From: Nitratireductor arenosus
GTDB taxonomy: Bacteria; Pseudomonadota; Alphaproteobacteria; Rhizobiales; Rhizobiaceae
Direction of reading: 5' to 3'
Assembly (NCBI RefSeq): GCF_009742725.1
Contig: NZ_WPHG01000006.1
Coordinates: 1-64,000 of the forward strand
DNA: 64,000 bases
Shown here in pieces: positions 35,882 through 44,799 of the stretch (position 1 is the stretch's first letter; each line of letters opens with the position of its first letter). Below the pieces are notes generated by a model that was given only the letters and a program-made list of their open reading frames with translations, searched no databases and was not told where the DNA came from. A program made the translations under genes and the position numbers.

Positions 35882-36445
35882 TCAGCCGATCCGAATGGTG
35901 GTGTCGGAAACGAATTCGAAGATCGGCACGGCCAGGTTTTCCGGCGCCGGGCCTTTGCGGATACGCCCGGCCGTATCGTAGTGCGAGCCGTGACACGGGC
36001 AGAACCAGCCTCCGAAATCGCCTGCCTGGCCGAGCGGAACGCAGCCGAGATGGGTGCAAACGCCGACCATGACGATCCAGTTCTCCTTGCCTTCACCGGC
36101 CGAACGGTCGAGATCCGTCGCCGGCGCGTCGGAGGAGATGTTGGCGTTGCGGGCAACCGGATCCTTGAGCTCGTCGAGTTCGACGCCGGTGGCGGCCTCG
36201 ATCTCTTCGGCCGTGCGGTTGCGGATGAAGACCGGCCGCCCGCGCCATTTGGCGGTAACCGACATGCCCGGCTCGATCGCCGACACGTCGACCTCGATCG
36301 TCGACAGGGCGAGGGTCGAGGCATCCGGGCGCATCTGATCGATGAACGGCCAGACCACGGCACCGGCGCCGATCACGGCCGCCGTCCCGGTCGCCACATA
36401 AAGAAAATCCCTGCGGTTGGGATCGTGGGTTTCGTTGACGCTCAC
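35882..36445 (-). CDS. petA: Rieske iron-sulphur protein of the bc1 complex
   Basis: A 187-residue ubiquinol-cytochrome c reductase iron-sulphur subunit. A twin-arginine signal anchor lies at residues 10-35 ([19 protein letters not shown]). The 2Fe-2S ligands are C130, H132, C149 and H152 in the CTHLGC and CPCHGS boxes, and the disulphide partners are C135 and C151. GTG 36445 is the likely start, with AGAGGAACAGGA upstream; there is no ATG in frame that keeps the Tat motif at the right distance. First gene of petABC. Confidence 0.93.
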   Translation of the reverse strand: MSVNETHDPNRRDFLYVATGTAAVIGAGAVVWPFIDQMRPDASTLALSTIEVDVSAIEPGMSVTAKWRGRPVFIRNRTAEEIEAATGVELDELKDPVARNANISSDAPATDLDRSAGEGKENWIVMVGVCTHLGCVPLGQAGDFGGWFCPCHGSHYDTAGRIRKGPAPENLAVPIFEFVSDTTIRIG

Positions 36446-36971
36446 AGGTCCTGTTCCTCTCGCGATTGTGAGCCGCACCCCGCACCCCGGCATCCCGGAT
36501 CGGGGTTGTCCATGCGCACGCGCACGGACGGGCTGGAATCCCGGCAATTGGCGATGGTTTCTAGGCGCGATGGTTTCGCTTGTCCATATGATTGCCGAAC
36601 AGGTGGGCAGTTTGTCGCGGGCTTTTTTGGCGCAAGCCGAACGATCACCGGCGTGAGGCCGGACAGCGCGCGCCCAGGTGGTTTTTTCCACACCGACGAC
36701 CGGCTCTACCGCGCACCAAGCCGATCCAGCACCGCGCGCTGAATGCCGCATTCGCGGATCACATCGTCATGCCGGCGTATGCCGCACAATTCGCGCTGGA
36801 TGAAATAGCCGTGAACGGCATGGCATGGCCACCGCCATCAACGCCTGGCTGCGCTCGGGTGCCGCCCCATCGACGCTGGAGGGAAGTCGGGGCTCACGTC
36901 ACATCGTGCCGCCGGCACAGCCGAGCGCCGACGAGCAGGTGACCATCGCGAGAGCGCCCAACCAAACCCAC
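36446..36971. other. petA upstream region, no gene recognised
   Basis: This 526-bp stretch between petA and the first ABC gene shows no convincing ORF on either strand. It holds the probable pet promoter (36558-36586). A run of GCACCCC-type repeats lies near 36476-36490. No tRNA or small-RNA features were found. Part of it could be decayed coding sequence, but no family match is visible. Confidence 0.55.
36551..36586 (-). promoter_or_regulatory. Probable petABC promoter with 11-bp direct repeats
   Basis: On the minus strand TGGACA (36586-36581) and TAGAAA (36563-36558) are 17 bp apart. On the plus strand GCGATGGTTTC occurs twice exactly (36551-36561 and 36567-36577), 16 bp apart. One copy overlaps the -10 and one lies in the spacer. 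This could be a binding site for an OmpR-type regulator such as PetR, but that is inference. Confidence 0.5.
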
Positions 36972-38867
36972 CTACTCCGCCGCGATGCGGCCGGGCAGGA
37001 ATCCGCCCGACTGGCGTTTCCACAATTGCGCGTAAAGACCGCGTTTGGCCACAAGCTCGGCGTGGCTGCCGTCCTCGACGATGCGGCCCTCGTCGAGCAC
37101 GACCAGCCGGTCGAGCGCCGCGATGGTCGACAGCCGGTGCGCCACCGCGATCACCGTCTTACCCTCCATCATGCGCTCGAGATTGTCCTGGATCGCCGCC
37201 TCGACTTCCGAATCGAGCGCCGAGGTCGCCTCGTCGAGGATCAGGATCGGCGCGTCCTTCAGCATCATGCGCGCGATCGCGATCCGCTGGCGCTGGCCGC
37301 CCGACAGTTTCACGCCGCGTTCGCCGACATGCGCGTCGTATCCCTTGCGTCCCTTCTGATCGGCAACCTCGACAATGAAATCGTGCGCGGCGGCGCGTCT
37401 GGCCGCCTCGACGATCTCGGCCTCGCTGGCGCCCGGCCGGCCATAGGCGATGTTGTCGCGGATCGAGCGATGCATCAGCATCGGCTCCTGGCTGACCACA
37501 CCGAACTGGGCCCTGAGCGAGCCCTGGGTCAGCGTGCGGATATCCTGACCGTCGAGCAGGATGCGCCCGCCCTCGACGTCGAACAGCCTGAGCATCAGAT
37601 TGACGATGGTCGTTTTGCCCGCACCCGACGGCCCGACCAGCGCCATGCGCTCGCCCGGCCTTACATGCAGGTCGAAGCCCTCTATCACGCCGGCGCCCTT
37701 GCCGTAGTGGAAGGTGACGTTTTCGAAGCGGATGTCGCCCTTTGCGCGCGCCATCGTCGCCGCGCCGTCCGCGTCGCGGATCGCCGGCAGCACGGAGATC
37801 GTGCCGGTCGCGTCCTGGATGGTGGCGTAGGAGCGGATCAGGCCGTTAATGTTGAACATCATCCAGCCCGACATATTGTTGAGCCGGAAGACCAGCCCGA
37901 GCGCCGCGGCGATCGCCCCGGTCGAGATCGTGCCTTGCGTCCAGTTCCAGACCGCGATCGTACCGACCGAGGCCATCATCGCGCCGTTGAGGAAATTCAC
38001 CGCCGCGCGCACCGTGGTGATGGCGCGGGTGAGCCGCACCACCGCGTTGAAGAAGCCCTCGAGCCCGTCGCGCACGAAGGCGTGCTCGCGCCGGCCCGAA
38101 TCGAACAGCTTGACCGCCACGATATTGGTGAAGGCGTCGACCAGCCTGCCGTTGAAGATCGAGCGCTGGTCGGCCGTCGCCCGTCCCGCGCGCCGGAGCC
38201 TGGGCAGCAGATAGCGGATGATCATCAGATAGCCGGCGAACCACAGCGCCACCACCAGCCCCATCAGCGGATCGAGCGCGATCAGCAGCGAGGTCGCCAA
38301 GATGACGAAGGTCAGGAAGGACCATATCGACTGCAGCACGGAGACGATGAAGTCGCCGACGGCCTCGCCGCCCTGCATGATCTTGGTGGCGATGCGCCCG
38401 GCGAAATCGTTCTGGTAGAACTCATACGGCTGCTCGATCACGCGGCGGAAGGCCTGCCAGCGCACCATGGCGAAAAAGCCCGGCACGATGATCTGCTGTT
38501 CCACGACCGCCGCGCCGACCATCACCGAGGCGCGAATGACGAAGACGAGCACAAGCAGCCCGACCAGTTCGGGCCAATGCTCAGCGAACAAGGTGGCCGG
38601 CTCCGCCCTGTCGAGCAGGTCGACGAGCCAGCCGATCGACCAGTAGAGCCCGGCGTCGACCGCGCCGACCAGTCCGCCGGTGATCAAAAGCAGCACGAAC
38701 GGCCCCTTCGCCTGGCGGGCGAAATACAGGATGAAGCGCCAGGCATCCTTGGGCAGGACCTCCTGCTCGGTGTCGTGGAACGGGTCGATCACGCCTTCAA
38801 TCCGCCGCCAGAAGCGGTCGGGCTTGTCGTCCTGCGAGGCGCGATGCCTATCCGTCGATGCCGTCAT
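36972..38867 (-). CDS. ABC exporter half-transporter (TM plus ATPase), second in pair
   Basis: A 631-residue fused permease-ATPase. Six helices occupy about 45-340 (for example GPFVLLLITGGLVGAVDAGL). The ATPase has Walker A GPSGAGKTT, the Q loop GVVSQEPMLMHRSIRDNI, the signature LSGGQRQRIAIARM, Walker B ILILDEATSALDSE and the H loop VAHRLSTIA. It is homologous to the gene 75 bp upstream, sharing even the C-terminal pattern YAQLWKRQSGGFL. The pair may form a heterodimeric exporter for lipid, peptide or drug substrates. A 16-bp perfect hairpin lies between the genes. Confidence 0.9.
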   Translation of the reverse strand: MTASTDRHRASQDDKPDRFWRRIEGVIDPFHDTEQEVLPKDAWRFILYFARQAKGPFVLLLITGGLVGAVDAGLYWSIGWLVDLLDRAEPATLFAEHWPELVGLLVLVFVIRASVMVGAAVVEQQIIVPGFFAMVRWQAFRRVIEQPYEFYQNDFAGRIATKIMQGGEAVGDFIVSVLQSIWSFLTFVILATSLLIALDPLMGLVVALWFAGYLMIIRYLLPRLRRAGRATADQRSIFNGRLVDAFTNIVAVKLFDSGRREHAFVRDGLEGFFNAVVRLTRAITTVRAAVNFLNGAMMASVGTIAVWNWTQGTISTGAIAAALGLVFRLNNMSGWMMFNINGLIRSYATIQDATGTISVLPAIRDADGAATMARAKGDIRFENVTFHYGKGAGVIEGFDLHVRPGERMALVGPSGAGKTTIVNLMLRLFDVEGGRILLDGQDIRTLTQGSLRAQFGVVSQEPMLMHRSIRDNIAYGRPGASEAEIVEAARRAAAHDFIVEVADQKGRKGYDAHVGERGVKLSGGQRQRIAIARMMLKDAPILILDEATSALDSEVEAAIQDNLERMMEGKTVIAVAHRLSTIAALDRLVVLDEGRIVEDGSHAELVAKRGLYAQLWKRQSGGFLPGRIAAE

Positions 38868-38891
38868 TGCCCTTGTCTATCCGATTCCTTT

Positions 38892-38929
38892 TCCATCCGC
38901 CCCCGCCCGAAGAGGCGGGGGCGGATGGA
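38892..38929. repeat. 16-bp perfect hairpin between the ABC genes
   Basis: The arms 38892-38907 and 38914-38929 are fully complementary (TCCATCCGCCCCCGCC with its inverse) around a 6-base loop. No thymine tract follows on the minus strand. It lies 14 bp after one ABC gene and 24 bp before the next, so it may terminate, attenuate or stabilise the mRNA and set unequal expression. Confidence 0.75.
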
Positions 38930-38942
38930 TTTCGAGCATGCT

Positions 38943-40790
38943 TCATTCCGCGGCCTGCGCCGTGTCCAGATCGAGGAAACCACCGGACTGTCGTTCCCAC
39001 AATTGGGCGTAGAGCCCGCCCTGCGCAAGCAACTCCTCATGCGTCCCCTCCTCGATGACGCGGCCCTTGTCCATCACCACCAGCCGGTCCATCGCCGCGA
39101 TGGTGGACAAGCGGTGCGCGATCGCGATCACCGTTTTGCCCTCCATCAGCCGATAGAGGTTTTCCTGGATCGCGGCCTCGACCTCCGAATCGAGCGCCGA
39201 GGTGGCCTCGTCGAGAATCAGGATCGGCGCGTCCTTCAGCATGACGCGCGCGATAGCGATCCGCTGGCGCTGGCCGCCCGACAGTTTCACGCCACGCTCG
39301 CCGACATGGGCGTCGAACCCTTTGCGGCCCTTCGGGTCGGTCAGTTCGGCGACGAAATGCAGCGTCTCCGCCTTCGCCGCCGCGTCCAGCATCATGTCCT
39401 CGGTCGCGTCCGGCCGGCCATAAAGGATGTTGTCGCGCACCGAGCGATGCAGCAGGGAGGTGTCCTGCGTGACCATGCCGATATTGGCCCTGAGCGAATC
39501 CTGGGTGACCCCGGCGATGTCCTGGCCGTCGATCAGGATGCGTCCGGCCTCGATATCGTAGAACCGCAGCACGAGATTGACCAAAGTCGACTTGCCCGCA
39601 CCCGAGCGGCCGACCACGCCAACCTTCTCACCCGGACGGATCGCAAGCGACAACTGCTCGATGACGCCCTTCTCCTTGCCGTAATGGAAACGGACATTGT
39701 CGAACACGATCCCGCCCTGCGAAACCTCGAGCGGGCGGGCGTCCGGCTTGTCCTCGACCAGCCGCGGCAGCGAGATCGAATTGATGCCGTCGCGCACCGT
39801 GCCGATATTTTCGAACAGCGCCGACAATTCCCACATGATCCATTGCGACATGCCCCAGAGCCTGAGCACCAGGCCGAGCGCGACGGCGATCGCGCCGACC
39901 GTCACAGCCTCGGCGAGCCACAGCCAGATGCCGAGCGCACCGACCGCAAACAGGCACAGCGAGTTCAAGACGTAGAGCACGCCGTAAAGCCCGGTCACCA
40001 GCCGCATCTGCCGGTAGACCGCGTCGAGGAAGCTGGCCATGCCGTCGCGGGCGTAGCTCGCCTCGCGATTGGCATGCGAAAACAGCTTCACCGTCTGGAT
40101 ATTGGTGTAGCTGTCGACGACGCGGCCGGTCATCAGCGAACGCGCGTCCGCCTGCACCTCCGCCACGCGACCAAGCCGCGGCACGAAATAGCGCATCAGG
40201 AAGATGTAGGCGACCAGCCACGCCGCGATCGGGGCCGCCAGTCGCCAGTCGGCCATCGCCACGATGAACAGCATGCCGGCGAAATAGACGGTGACGTAGT
40301 TCAGCACGTCGAACAGCTTGATGACGCATTCGCGCACGGCGAGCGCGGTCTGCATCAGCTTGGTCGCGATGCGGCCGGCGAATTCGTCCTGGTAGAAGGT
40401 CATCGACTGTTTGAGCAGGTAGCGATGCACCTGCCAGCGGATGCGCATGGGATAGTTACCCATCAGCGATTGCTGGCTGACCAGCGAGTGGAGCCACACC
40501 ATCAAGGGCAGCGCGAACAGCACGACGGCGCCCATGCCGGCGAGCTTCCAGCCTTCCTCCTGGAGAAAGGTGGCGCGGTCCTTTTCCGCCAGCCAGTCGA
40601 CGATGTTGCCGAGGAAGGAAAACAGCCACACCTCGGCGATGGCGATCAGCGCCATCAGGATCGCGGCCGGCACGAGAGAAGGCCAGGCGCCACGCGTATA
40701 ATGCAGGCAAAACGCCATCAGCGTGCGCGGCGGCTCTTCCGGCTCGTCCGGCGGAAACGGATTCAGTCTTTGTTCAAACCAGTGAAACAT
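38943..40790 (-). CDS. ABC exporter half-transporter (TM plus ATPase), first in pair
   Basis: A 615-residue fused permease-ATPase of the MsbA-like exporter class. Helices span about 35-320 (SLVPAAILMALIAIAEVWLF; WRLAAPIAAWLVAYIFLM). The nucleotide-binding domain has Walker A GRSGAGKSTLVNL, the signature LSGGQRQRIAIARV and Walker B ILILDEATSALDSE. The ATG at 40790 is preferred because upstream in-frame residues are not family-like. A small membrane-protein gene ends 17 bp before it and a paralogous exporter follows. The substrate is unknown; a heterodimer with the downstream half-transporter is plausible. Confidence 0.9.
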   Translation of the reverse strand: MFHWFEQRLNPFPPDEPEEPPRTLMAFCLHYTRGAWPSLVPAAILMALIAIAEVWLFSFLGNIVDWLAEKDRATFLQEEGWKLAGMGAVVLFALPLMVWLHSLVSQQSLMGNYPMRIRWQVHRYLLKQSMTFYQDEFAGRIATKLMQTALAVRECVIKLFDVLNYVTVYFAGMLFIVAMADWRLAAPIAAWLVAYIFLMRYFVPRLGRVAEVQADARSLMTGRVVDSYTNIQTVKLFSHANREASYARDGMASFLDAVYRQMRLVTGLYGVLYVLNSLCLFAVGALGIWLWLAEAVTVGAIAVALGLVLRLWGMSQWIMWELSALFENIGTVRDGINSISLPRLVEDKPDARPLEVSQGGIVFDNVRFHYGKEKGVIEQLSLAIRPGEKVGVVGRSGAGKSTLVNLVLRFYDIEAGRILIDGQDIAGVTQDSLRANIGMVTQDTSLLHRSVRDNILYGRPDATEDMMLDAAAKAETLHFVAELTDPKGRKGFDAHVGERGVKLSGGQRQRIAIARVMLKDAPILILDEATSALDSEVEAAIQENLYRLMEGKTVIAIAHRLSTIAAMDRLVVMDKGRVIEEGTHEELLAQGGLYAQLWERQSGGFLDLDTAQAAE

Positions 40791-40807
40791 GGTTGGCCTC
40801 GAAAAAA

Positions 40808-41053
40808 TCAATATAGGTCGAAAGAACGCGGGCAGGAGCGGTCGGAACCCCCGTGCTGCCAGCATGTGTCAGGAGACGTTTCGGTCCGCGCCAACAGATC
40901 CGGCTCGCGCGCCGCACCCCACGGTGCCGCCGCCGCGATCGCAAGTGCCAGCGCCACGAGGCTCGCGGCGACAAGCGTACCAGCCAGCAGCGCCGACAAA
41001 TCCGCGCCTGTGCGGTCACGCGGGATCGGATGGGAGGCAAACGGCAATGACAT
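40808..41053 (-). CDS. Putative small single-helix membrane protein
   Basis: An 81-residue ORF not recognised by family. The predicted helix is at about 20-43 (LSALLAGTLVAASLVALALA). The C-terminal region has two cysteines (TCWQH and RSCPRS). AAGGA lies eight bases before ATG 41053. The stop is 17 bp before the first ABC gene on the same strand, which suggests co-transcription and a possible accessory role for the exporter. High GC can create such ORFs by chance, so expression is unproven. Confidence 0.45.
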   Translation of the reverse strand: MSLPFASHPIPRDRTGADLSALLAGTLVAASLVALALAIAAAAPWGAAREPDLLARTETSPDTCWQHGGSDRSCPRSFDLY

Positions 41054-41086
41054 GGATCGAATCCTTCGAGGTCGGGAACGGGACCC

Positions 41087-41202
41087 GGCGGGATTCGAAA
41101 CGTGGCAGCTCTACATCTTTGGAAGCGTCGACCCGAAACCCGCCGTCAGGCGTGATATCCGCCCATGGGGCAGACTGTGGATAGCAACATCATGATCGCC
41201 AT
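41087..41202 (-). promoter_or_regulatory. Candidate leader: 18-residue ORF plus stem-loop before the ABC operon
   Basis: ATG 41202, five bases after a perfect GGAGG, opens an 18-residue ORF (MAIMMLLSTVCPMGGYHA) that stops at 41146. Directly after the stop, GGCGGGTTTCG (41144-41134) can pair with CGAATCCCGCC (41097-41087), 11 bp with one mismatch. A second, longer reading (41272 to 41111, 53 codons) overlaps it in another frame without a clear ribosome site. The layout resembles a translated leader that controls the downstream genes. Confidence 0.35.
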
Positions 41203-41337
41203 ATCTGCCTCCGCGGTTCGGGTTGACGAGGACGGTCGTATAGCCTTTTTCGACCATGGAAACCAGCGTCATATTTTAGTGTTCTCTCATCCGCCGGCCG
41301 CTGTTGCCGATCTGCCACGCCTTTCGCGGAGCACGCC

Positions 41338-41811
41338 ATGAACGATACCGACCGCGGGCCGCGCCTCGCCCTCTACCAGCCCGACATTCCCGGCAATACC
41401 GGCGCGATCCTGCGGCTCGGCGCCTGCGTGGGCATGGCCGTCGATGTGATCGGCCCGGCCGGCTTCGACCTGTCGGACCGGGCGCTGAAGCGCGCCGGCA
41501 TGGACTATCTGGCCATGGCAGCGCTCACCCGGCACGACGACTGGGCGGCGTTCGCGGCCAGGCGCGAGGCCGAGGGCCGGCGCCTGGTGCTGTTTACCGC
41601 GCGCGCCACCCTGCTCTATACGCACCTGGCGTTTCGATCCGACGATATATTGCTGTTCGGGCGCGAATCGGCCGGCGTGCCCGACCATGTGCATGAAGCC
41701 GCCGACGCGCGCGTGCTTGTCCCAATGCCCGGCGGCGGGCGCAGCCTCAACCTCGCCCTGACAGCGGCAATGGCGGCCGGCGAGGTCATGCGGCAACTGG
41801 CGACGGGCTGA
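41338..41811 (+). CDS. trmL: tRNA (cytidine(34)-2'-O)-methyltransferase
   Basis: A 157-residue SPOUT methyltransferase that 2'-O-methylates the wobble nucleotide of the two tRNA-Leu isoacceptors. SPOUT motifs are present: LYQPDIPGNTGAILRLGACV (motif 1), DDILLFGRESAGVPDHVHE (motif 2) and VPMPGGGRSLNLALTAAMAA (motif 3), which forms the SAM knot. Length and order fit TrmL rather than TrmH. ATG 41338 starts MNDTDRGPRLALYQPD. It is divergent from the ABC operon and followed after 36 bp by a small gene on the opposite strand. Confidence 0.93.
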   Translation: MNDTDRGPRLALYQPDIPGNTGAILRLGACVGMAVDVIGPAGFDLSDRALKRAGMDYLAMAALTRHDDWAAFAARREAEGRRLVLFTARATLLYTHLAFRSDDILLFGRESAGVPDHVHEAADARVLVPMPGGGRSLNLALTAAMAAGEVMRQLATG

Positions 41812-41847
41812 AACTCGGGACGCGCCGTTACCCAGTCACGGTCGCTG

Positions 41848-42105
41848 CTAATCGGCCGTCGGCAGGCGGCGCATGGTGAATTCGATCACGTCGCGCGGAC
41901 GCTCGCACCAGCTTTCGATCGCGGTCCAGTAGGCCTGCCTGGGCCAGCGATCGAACCATTCGCGCGCTTTCGCCCGCGCATCCGCGCGCGGCAGCACGAA
42001 GGTTTCGCGCAAAAACCCGTCGCGCGGCAGGCGTTCGCCGTGGCTGCGGTGTTTGTCGAGCCTCTTCTTAAGCCCGTCGAGGGGCGGTCTCGGCGGTGTC
42101 CGCAC
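41848..42105 (-). CDS. Conserved small hypothetical protein
   Basis: An 85-residue basic protein with no known function. The stretch [20 protein letters not shown] followed by [27 protein letters not shown] resembles small hypothetical proteins often seen next to hemF in rhizobia. GTG 42105 is the start, preceded by GGGAGAGG at good spacing. It is convergent with trmL and divergent from hemF. The Trp/Arg-rich tail suggests nucleic-acid or partner binding, but this is only an impression. Confidence 0.7.
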   Translation of the reverse strand: MRTPPRPPLDGLKKRLDKHRSHGERLPRDGFLRETFVLPRADARAKAREWFDRWPRQAYWTAIESWCERPRDVIEFTMRRLPTAD

Positions 42106-42264
42106 GCAAAGCCTCTCCCAAGATCGGCCTCAAGCCTAGGATCGAATCCGCGCCAAGGCGAGTCTTTTCGTGTCGCCGGGCGTCGTGCGGCGATCGGCGG
42201 GCTGGCCTCCGGGCGCGCATGGCTCTATGGGCTTGGCAGGATCGAGGACCAGCGAGGACGCGCC

Positions 42265-43176
42265 ATGCAACGCCCGGAGATTCCCGCCGACATGCCGGAC
42301 GGCATCGAAGACAAGAAGGAGACGGCCAGGACCTGGTTCGAAAGCCTGCGCGACCGCATCTGCGCCGATTTCGAGGCGCTGGAGGACGCGCTGGCGGGCC
42401 CGCTTCGCGAACGCCCGGCCGGCCGCTTCGAACGCAAGCCCTGGCAGCGCGACGGCGGCAAGGGCGGCGGCGGCGTGATGTCGATGATGCACGGCCGCGT
42501 CTTCGAAAAGGTCGGCGTGCACACCTCGACCGTTCATGGCGAGTTCTCGCCGGAATTCCGCAAGCAGATCCCCGGCAGCGACGAGGATCCGCGCTTCTGG
42601 GCCTCCGGCATTTCGCTGATCGCGCATCCGCACAATCCCAACGTGCCGGCCGTGCACATGAACACCCGCATGGTGGTGACGGCCCGGCAATGGTTCGGCG
42701 GCGGCGCCGATCTGACCCCGGTGCTCGACCGGCGCCGCACCCAGGAGGACGCCGACGCGCGCGATTTTCACGCCGCCATGCAGGCCGCCTGTGCCCGCCA
42801 CGAGGTCGCGGATTATCCGCGCTACAAAAAATGGTGCGACGACTATTTCTTCCTGCCGCACCGCGACGAGCCGCGCGGCATAGGCGGCATTTTTTTCGAC
42901 TGGCTGCATTCCTCCAGCCAGGCCGGCGGCTGGGAGGCCGATTTCGCCTTTACCCGCGAGGTCGGCTCCGCCTTCGCGACGATCTATCCCGAGCTCGTGG
43001 CCCGCAATTTCGACAGGCCCTGGAGCGAGGCCGACCGCGAGGAACAGCTTGTCCGGCGCGGCCGCTATGTCGAGTTCAACCTGCTTTACGATCGCGGCAC
43101 CACGTTCGGCCTGAAGACCGGCGGCAATGTCGATTCGATCCTGTCCTCCATGCCGCCAATGGTGAAATGGCCGTAA
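42265..43176 (+). CDS. hemF: Oxygen-dependent coproporphyrinogen III oxidase
   Basis: A 303-residue oxidase that decarboxylates coproporphyrinogen III to protoporphyrinogen IX in haem synthesis, using oxygen. Family motifs are [47 protein letters not shown], the [21 protein letters not shown] region and [23 protein letters not shown] 42265 has an AGGA in the right place; the upstream in-frame region is not coding. Haem supply links it to the bc1 genes at 33.6-36.5 kb, but no co-regulation is visible. Confidence 0.95.
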   Translation: MQRPEIPADMPDGIEDKKETARTWFESLRDRICADFEALEDALAGPLRERPAGRFERKPWQRDGGKGGGGVMSMMHGRVFEKVGVHTSTVHGEFSPEFRKQIPGSDEDPRFWASGISLIAHPHNPNVPAVHMNTRMVVTARQWFGGGADLTPVLDRRRTQEDADARDFHAAMQAACARHEVADYPRYKKWCDDYFFLPHRDEPRGIGGIFFDWLHSSSQAGGWEADFAFTREVGSAFATIYPELVARNFDRPWSEADREEQLVRRGRYVEFNLLYDRGTTFGLKTGGNVDSILSSMPPMVKWP

Positions 43177-43283
43177 AATCCAGGCTCCACCGCCAATCGT
43201 GATCGCCTCGGGGGCAACGATTTGCCCGTTTTCGTGTTAGTCTGGGTGAACCCGCAAGCAGAACGGATCCAGGAGGAAAGATC

Positions 43284-43469
43284 ATGAAGGAATATCACTG
43301 CGGATCGCTCGTTCCCGGCTGCGAATGGCATACCCGCCATGAAGACGAGGCCGAGATCATGCGCCGGGCCGTAGAGCATATGCGGCTCGACCACGGCGAG
43401 GACGTCATCCGCGAATCAATGGTCGCAGCCATCCGCTCTCGCATCGAAAAGACGCGCAACGCCGCCTGA
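43284..43469 (+). CDS. Small DUF1059 protein
   Basis: A 61-residue DUF1059-type protein. It begins MKEYHCGSLVPGCEWHTRHE, with a Cys pair (C6, C13) and His residues that could bind metal, then a helical stretch with EAEIMRRAVEHMRLDHGEDV. A strong AGGAGGAAAG site precedes the ATG. Function unknown; DUF1059 members are predicted small metal-binding proteins. It lies 107 bp after hemF on the same strand. Confidence 0.82.
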   Translation: MKEYHCGSLVPGCEWHTRHEDEAEIMRRAVEHMRLDHGEDVIRESMVAAIRSRIEKTRNAA

Positions 43470-43524
43470 AGGAGTGCAGCGCATACGGTGCCGGGCGTCG
43501 GCCGGCAAACCGGCCCCGGCTCCG

Positions 43525-44799
43525 TCAGGACAGAATGGTTCGCTTCAACTCTTCCGCGCGGGCAAGCAGTTCGGCTCGATCCAGCGAGAACCCCGAATCA
43601 ATCCAGATTTCCTCCAGATCGCGCAGCGCATTGCCCATTTTCGGGCCGGCGGGAATGCCGATCGCGATCAGATCGGCGCCGCCGACCGGAAATTCCGGCA
43701 TCGTCCAGCCGTCGAGGAATTTTTTCAGCCGGTAATAGCCGCCGGCCTCGATCATCGCCGTGTCGTCGGTGACGGCGCGTGCCCGCGCCGACGCCAGCGC
43801 CAGCCGCAGCCGGTCATCGAACCCGGCGCGGCCGGCCCGGTAGGCGAGCCGCGCCAACTCGGTTTCGCTCGCCGTGTGGCCGATCTGCGGCGTCGCCGCC
43901 CAGGCGACCAGCCGGTCGCGTTCGCCGTTCGACAGTTTCAGTCGTTGCGCCAGCGCGGCGATGCGCGGCGCGTCGGGCGGAATGATCGCAGCCAGCCGCA
44001 AGAGCGGGTCTGACGGCCAGGCAAGCTCACGCTCGGCCTGCACGAGACCGTGTATGGCGTCGATACCCCATTTTTCGCTTTCGGGCAGAATGGCGGTGAG
44101 CACGCCAGCCTGGCGCATCCACAACAGCGCGCGCGAAGGATCGTCGGCGGCCAGCAGCCGCTTGAGTTCCGACCACACCCGTTCGGCAGACAGCGTGTCG
44201 AGCCCCTGCTTGAGCCGCGCGCAGGCCTTTAGCCCCGCCGCGTCGGGCCGGCCCGAGCCGTAGCGTGCGAAAAACCGGAAAAACCGCAGGATGCGCAGAT
44301 AGTCCTCGCGGATGCGGGCCTCGGCGTCGCCGATGAAACGCACAGTACGGCTGTCGACGTCGGCGAGCCCGCCGATCAGGTCGACGACGCGGCCGGCCGC
44401 GTCTGCGTAAAGCGCGTTCATGGTGAAGTCGCGCCGCTCGGCGTCGGCCTGCCAGTCGCGCCCGAAGCGGACCGTGGCGCGGCGCCCGTCGGTCTCGATA
44501 TCGGCCCTGAGCGTGGTGACCTCGTAGGCGACGGCCTCGGCGATGACGGTGATCGTGCCGTGCTCGTAGCCGGTCGGCACGGCCTTGAACCCGCCCCGTT
44601 CTGCGCGCGCGACGATCTCGTCGGGCACACAGGTGGTGGCGATGTCGATATCGCCGGCCTTCTCGCCCAAAAGCGTGTTGCGGATCGCCCCGCCGGCGAT
44701 ACGCGCCTCCTCGCCGCCCTCGGACAAAAGGCCGAGAAGGCGTTGCAGCGCCGGCGCCGCAAGCCATGGCGCTTTGTCCGCGATCGAAATTGATGTCAC
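43525..44799 (-). CDS. cca: CCA-adding or poly(A) polymerase-family nucleotidyltransferase
   Basis: A 424-residue class II tRNA nucleotidyltransferase. The catalytic head has GGAIRNTLLGEKAGDIDIATT with the Asp pair. The flexible loop is RFGRDWQADAERRDFTMNAL, the neck motif IREDYLRILRFFRFFARYG, and the rest of the body follows. It adds CCA to tRNA 3' ends. GTG 44799 is the likely start because GTGA overlaps the stop of the upstream NUDIX gene and the protein then begins MTSISIADKAPWL. It is the last gene of a DUF1285-NUDIX-cca unit. Confidence 0.92.
   Translation of the reverse strand: MTSISIADKAPWLAAPALQRLLGLLSEGGEEARIAGGAIRNTLLGEKAGDIDIATTCVPDEIVARAERGGFKAVPTGYEHGTITVIAEAVAYEVTTLRADIETDGRRATVRFGRDWQADAERRDFTMNALYADAAGRVVDLIGGLADVDSRTVRFIGDAEARIREDYLRILRFFRFFARYGSGRPDAAGLKACARLKQGLDTLSAERVWSELKRLLAADDPSRALLWMRQAGVLTAILPESEKWGIDAIHGLVQAERELAWPSDPLLRLAAIIPPDAPRIAALAQRLKLSNGERDRLVAWAATPQIGHTASETELARLAYRAGRAGFDDRLRLALASARARAVTDDTAMIEAGGYYRLKKFLDGWTMPEFPVGGADLIAIGIPAGPKMGNALRDLEEIWIDSGFSLDRAELLARAEELKRTILS

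Noticed and set aside
41087-41144. tRNA-like T-loop sequence (TTCGAATCCCGC) on the minus strand
   Set aside because: The bases before TTCGAAT do not pair with CCCGC to form a T stem, and no acceptor or anticodon stem fits. The pairing partner is a distant GGCGGG, giving a simple stem-loop instead.
36825-41195. Open frame of 1456 codons antisense to the two ABC exporter genes
   Set aside because: It is a by-product of strong codon bias in GC-rich coding DNA on the opposite strand. The sequence is low-complexity (Arg, His, Asp, Gln), repeats itself where the paralogous ABC genes repeat, and matches no family.
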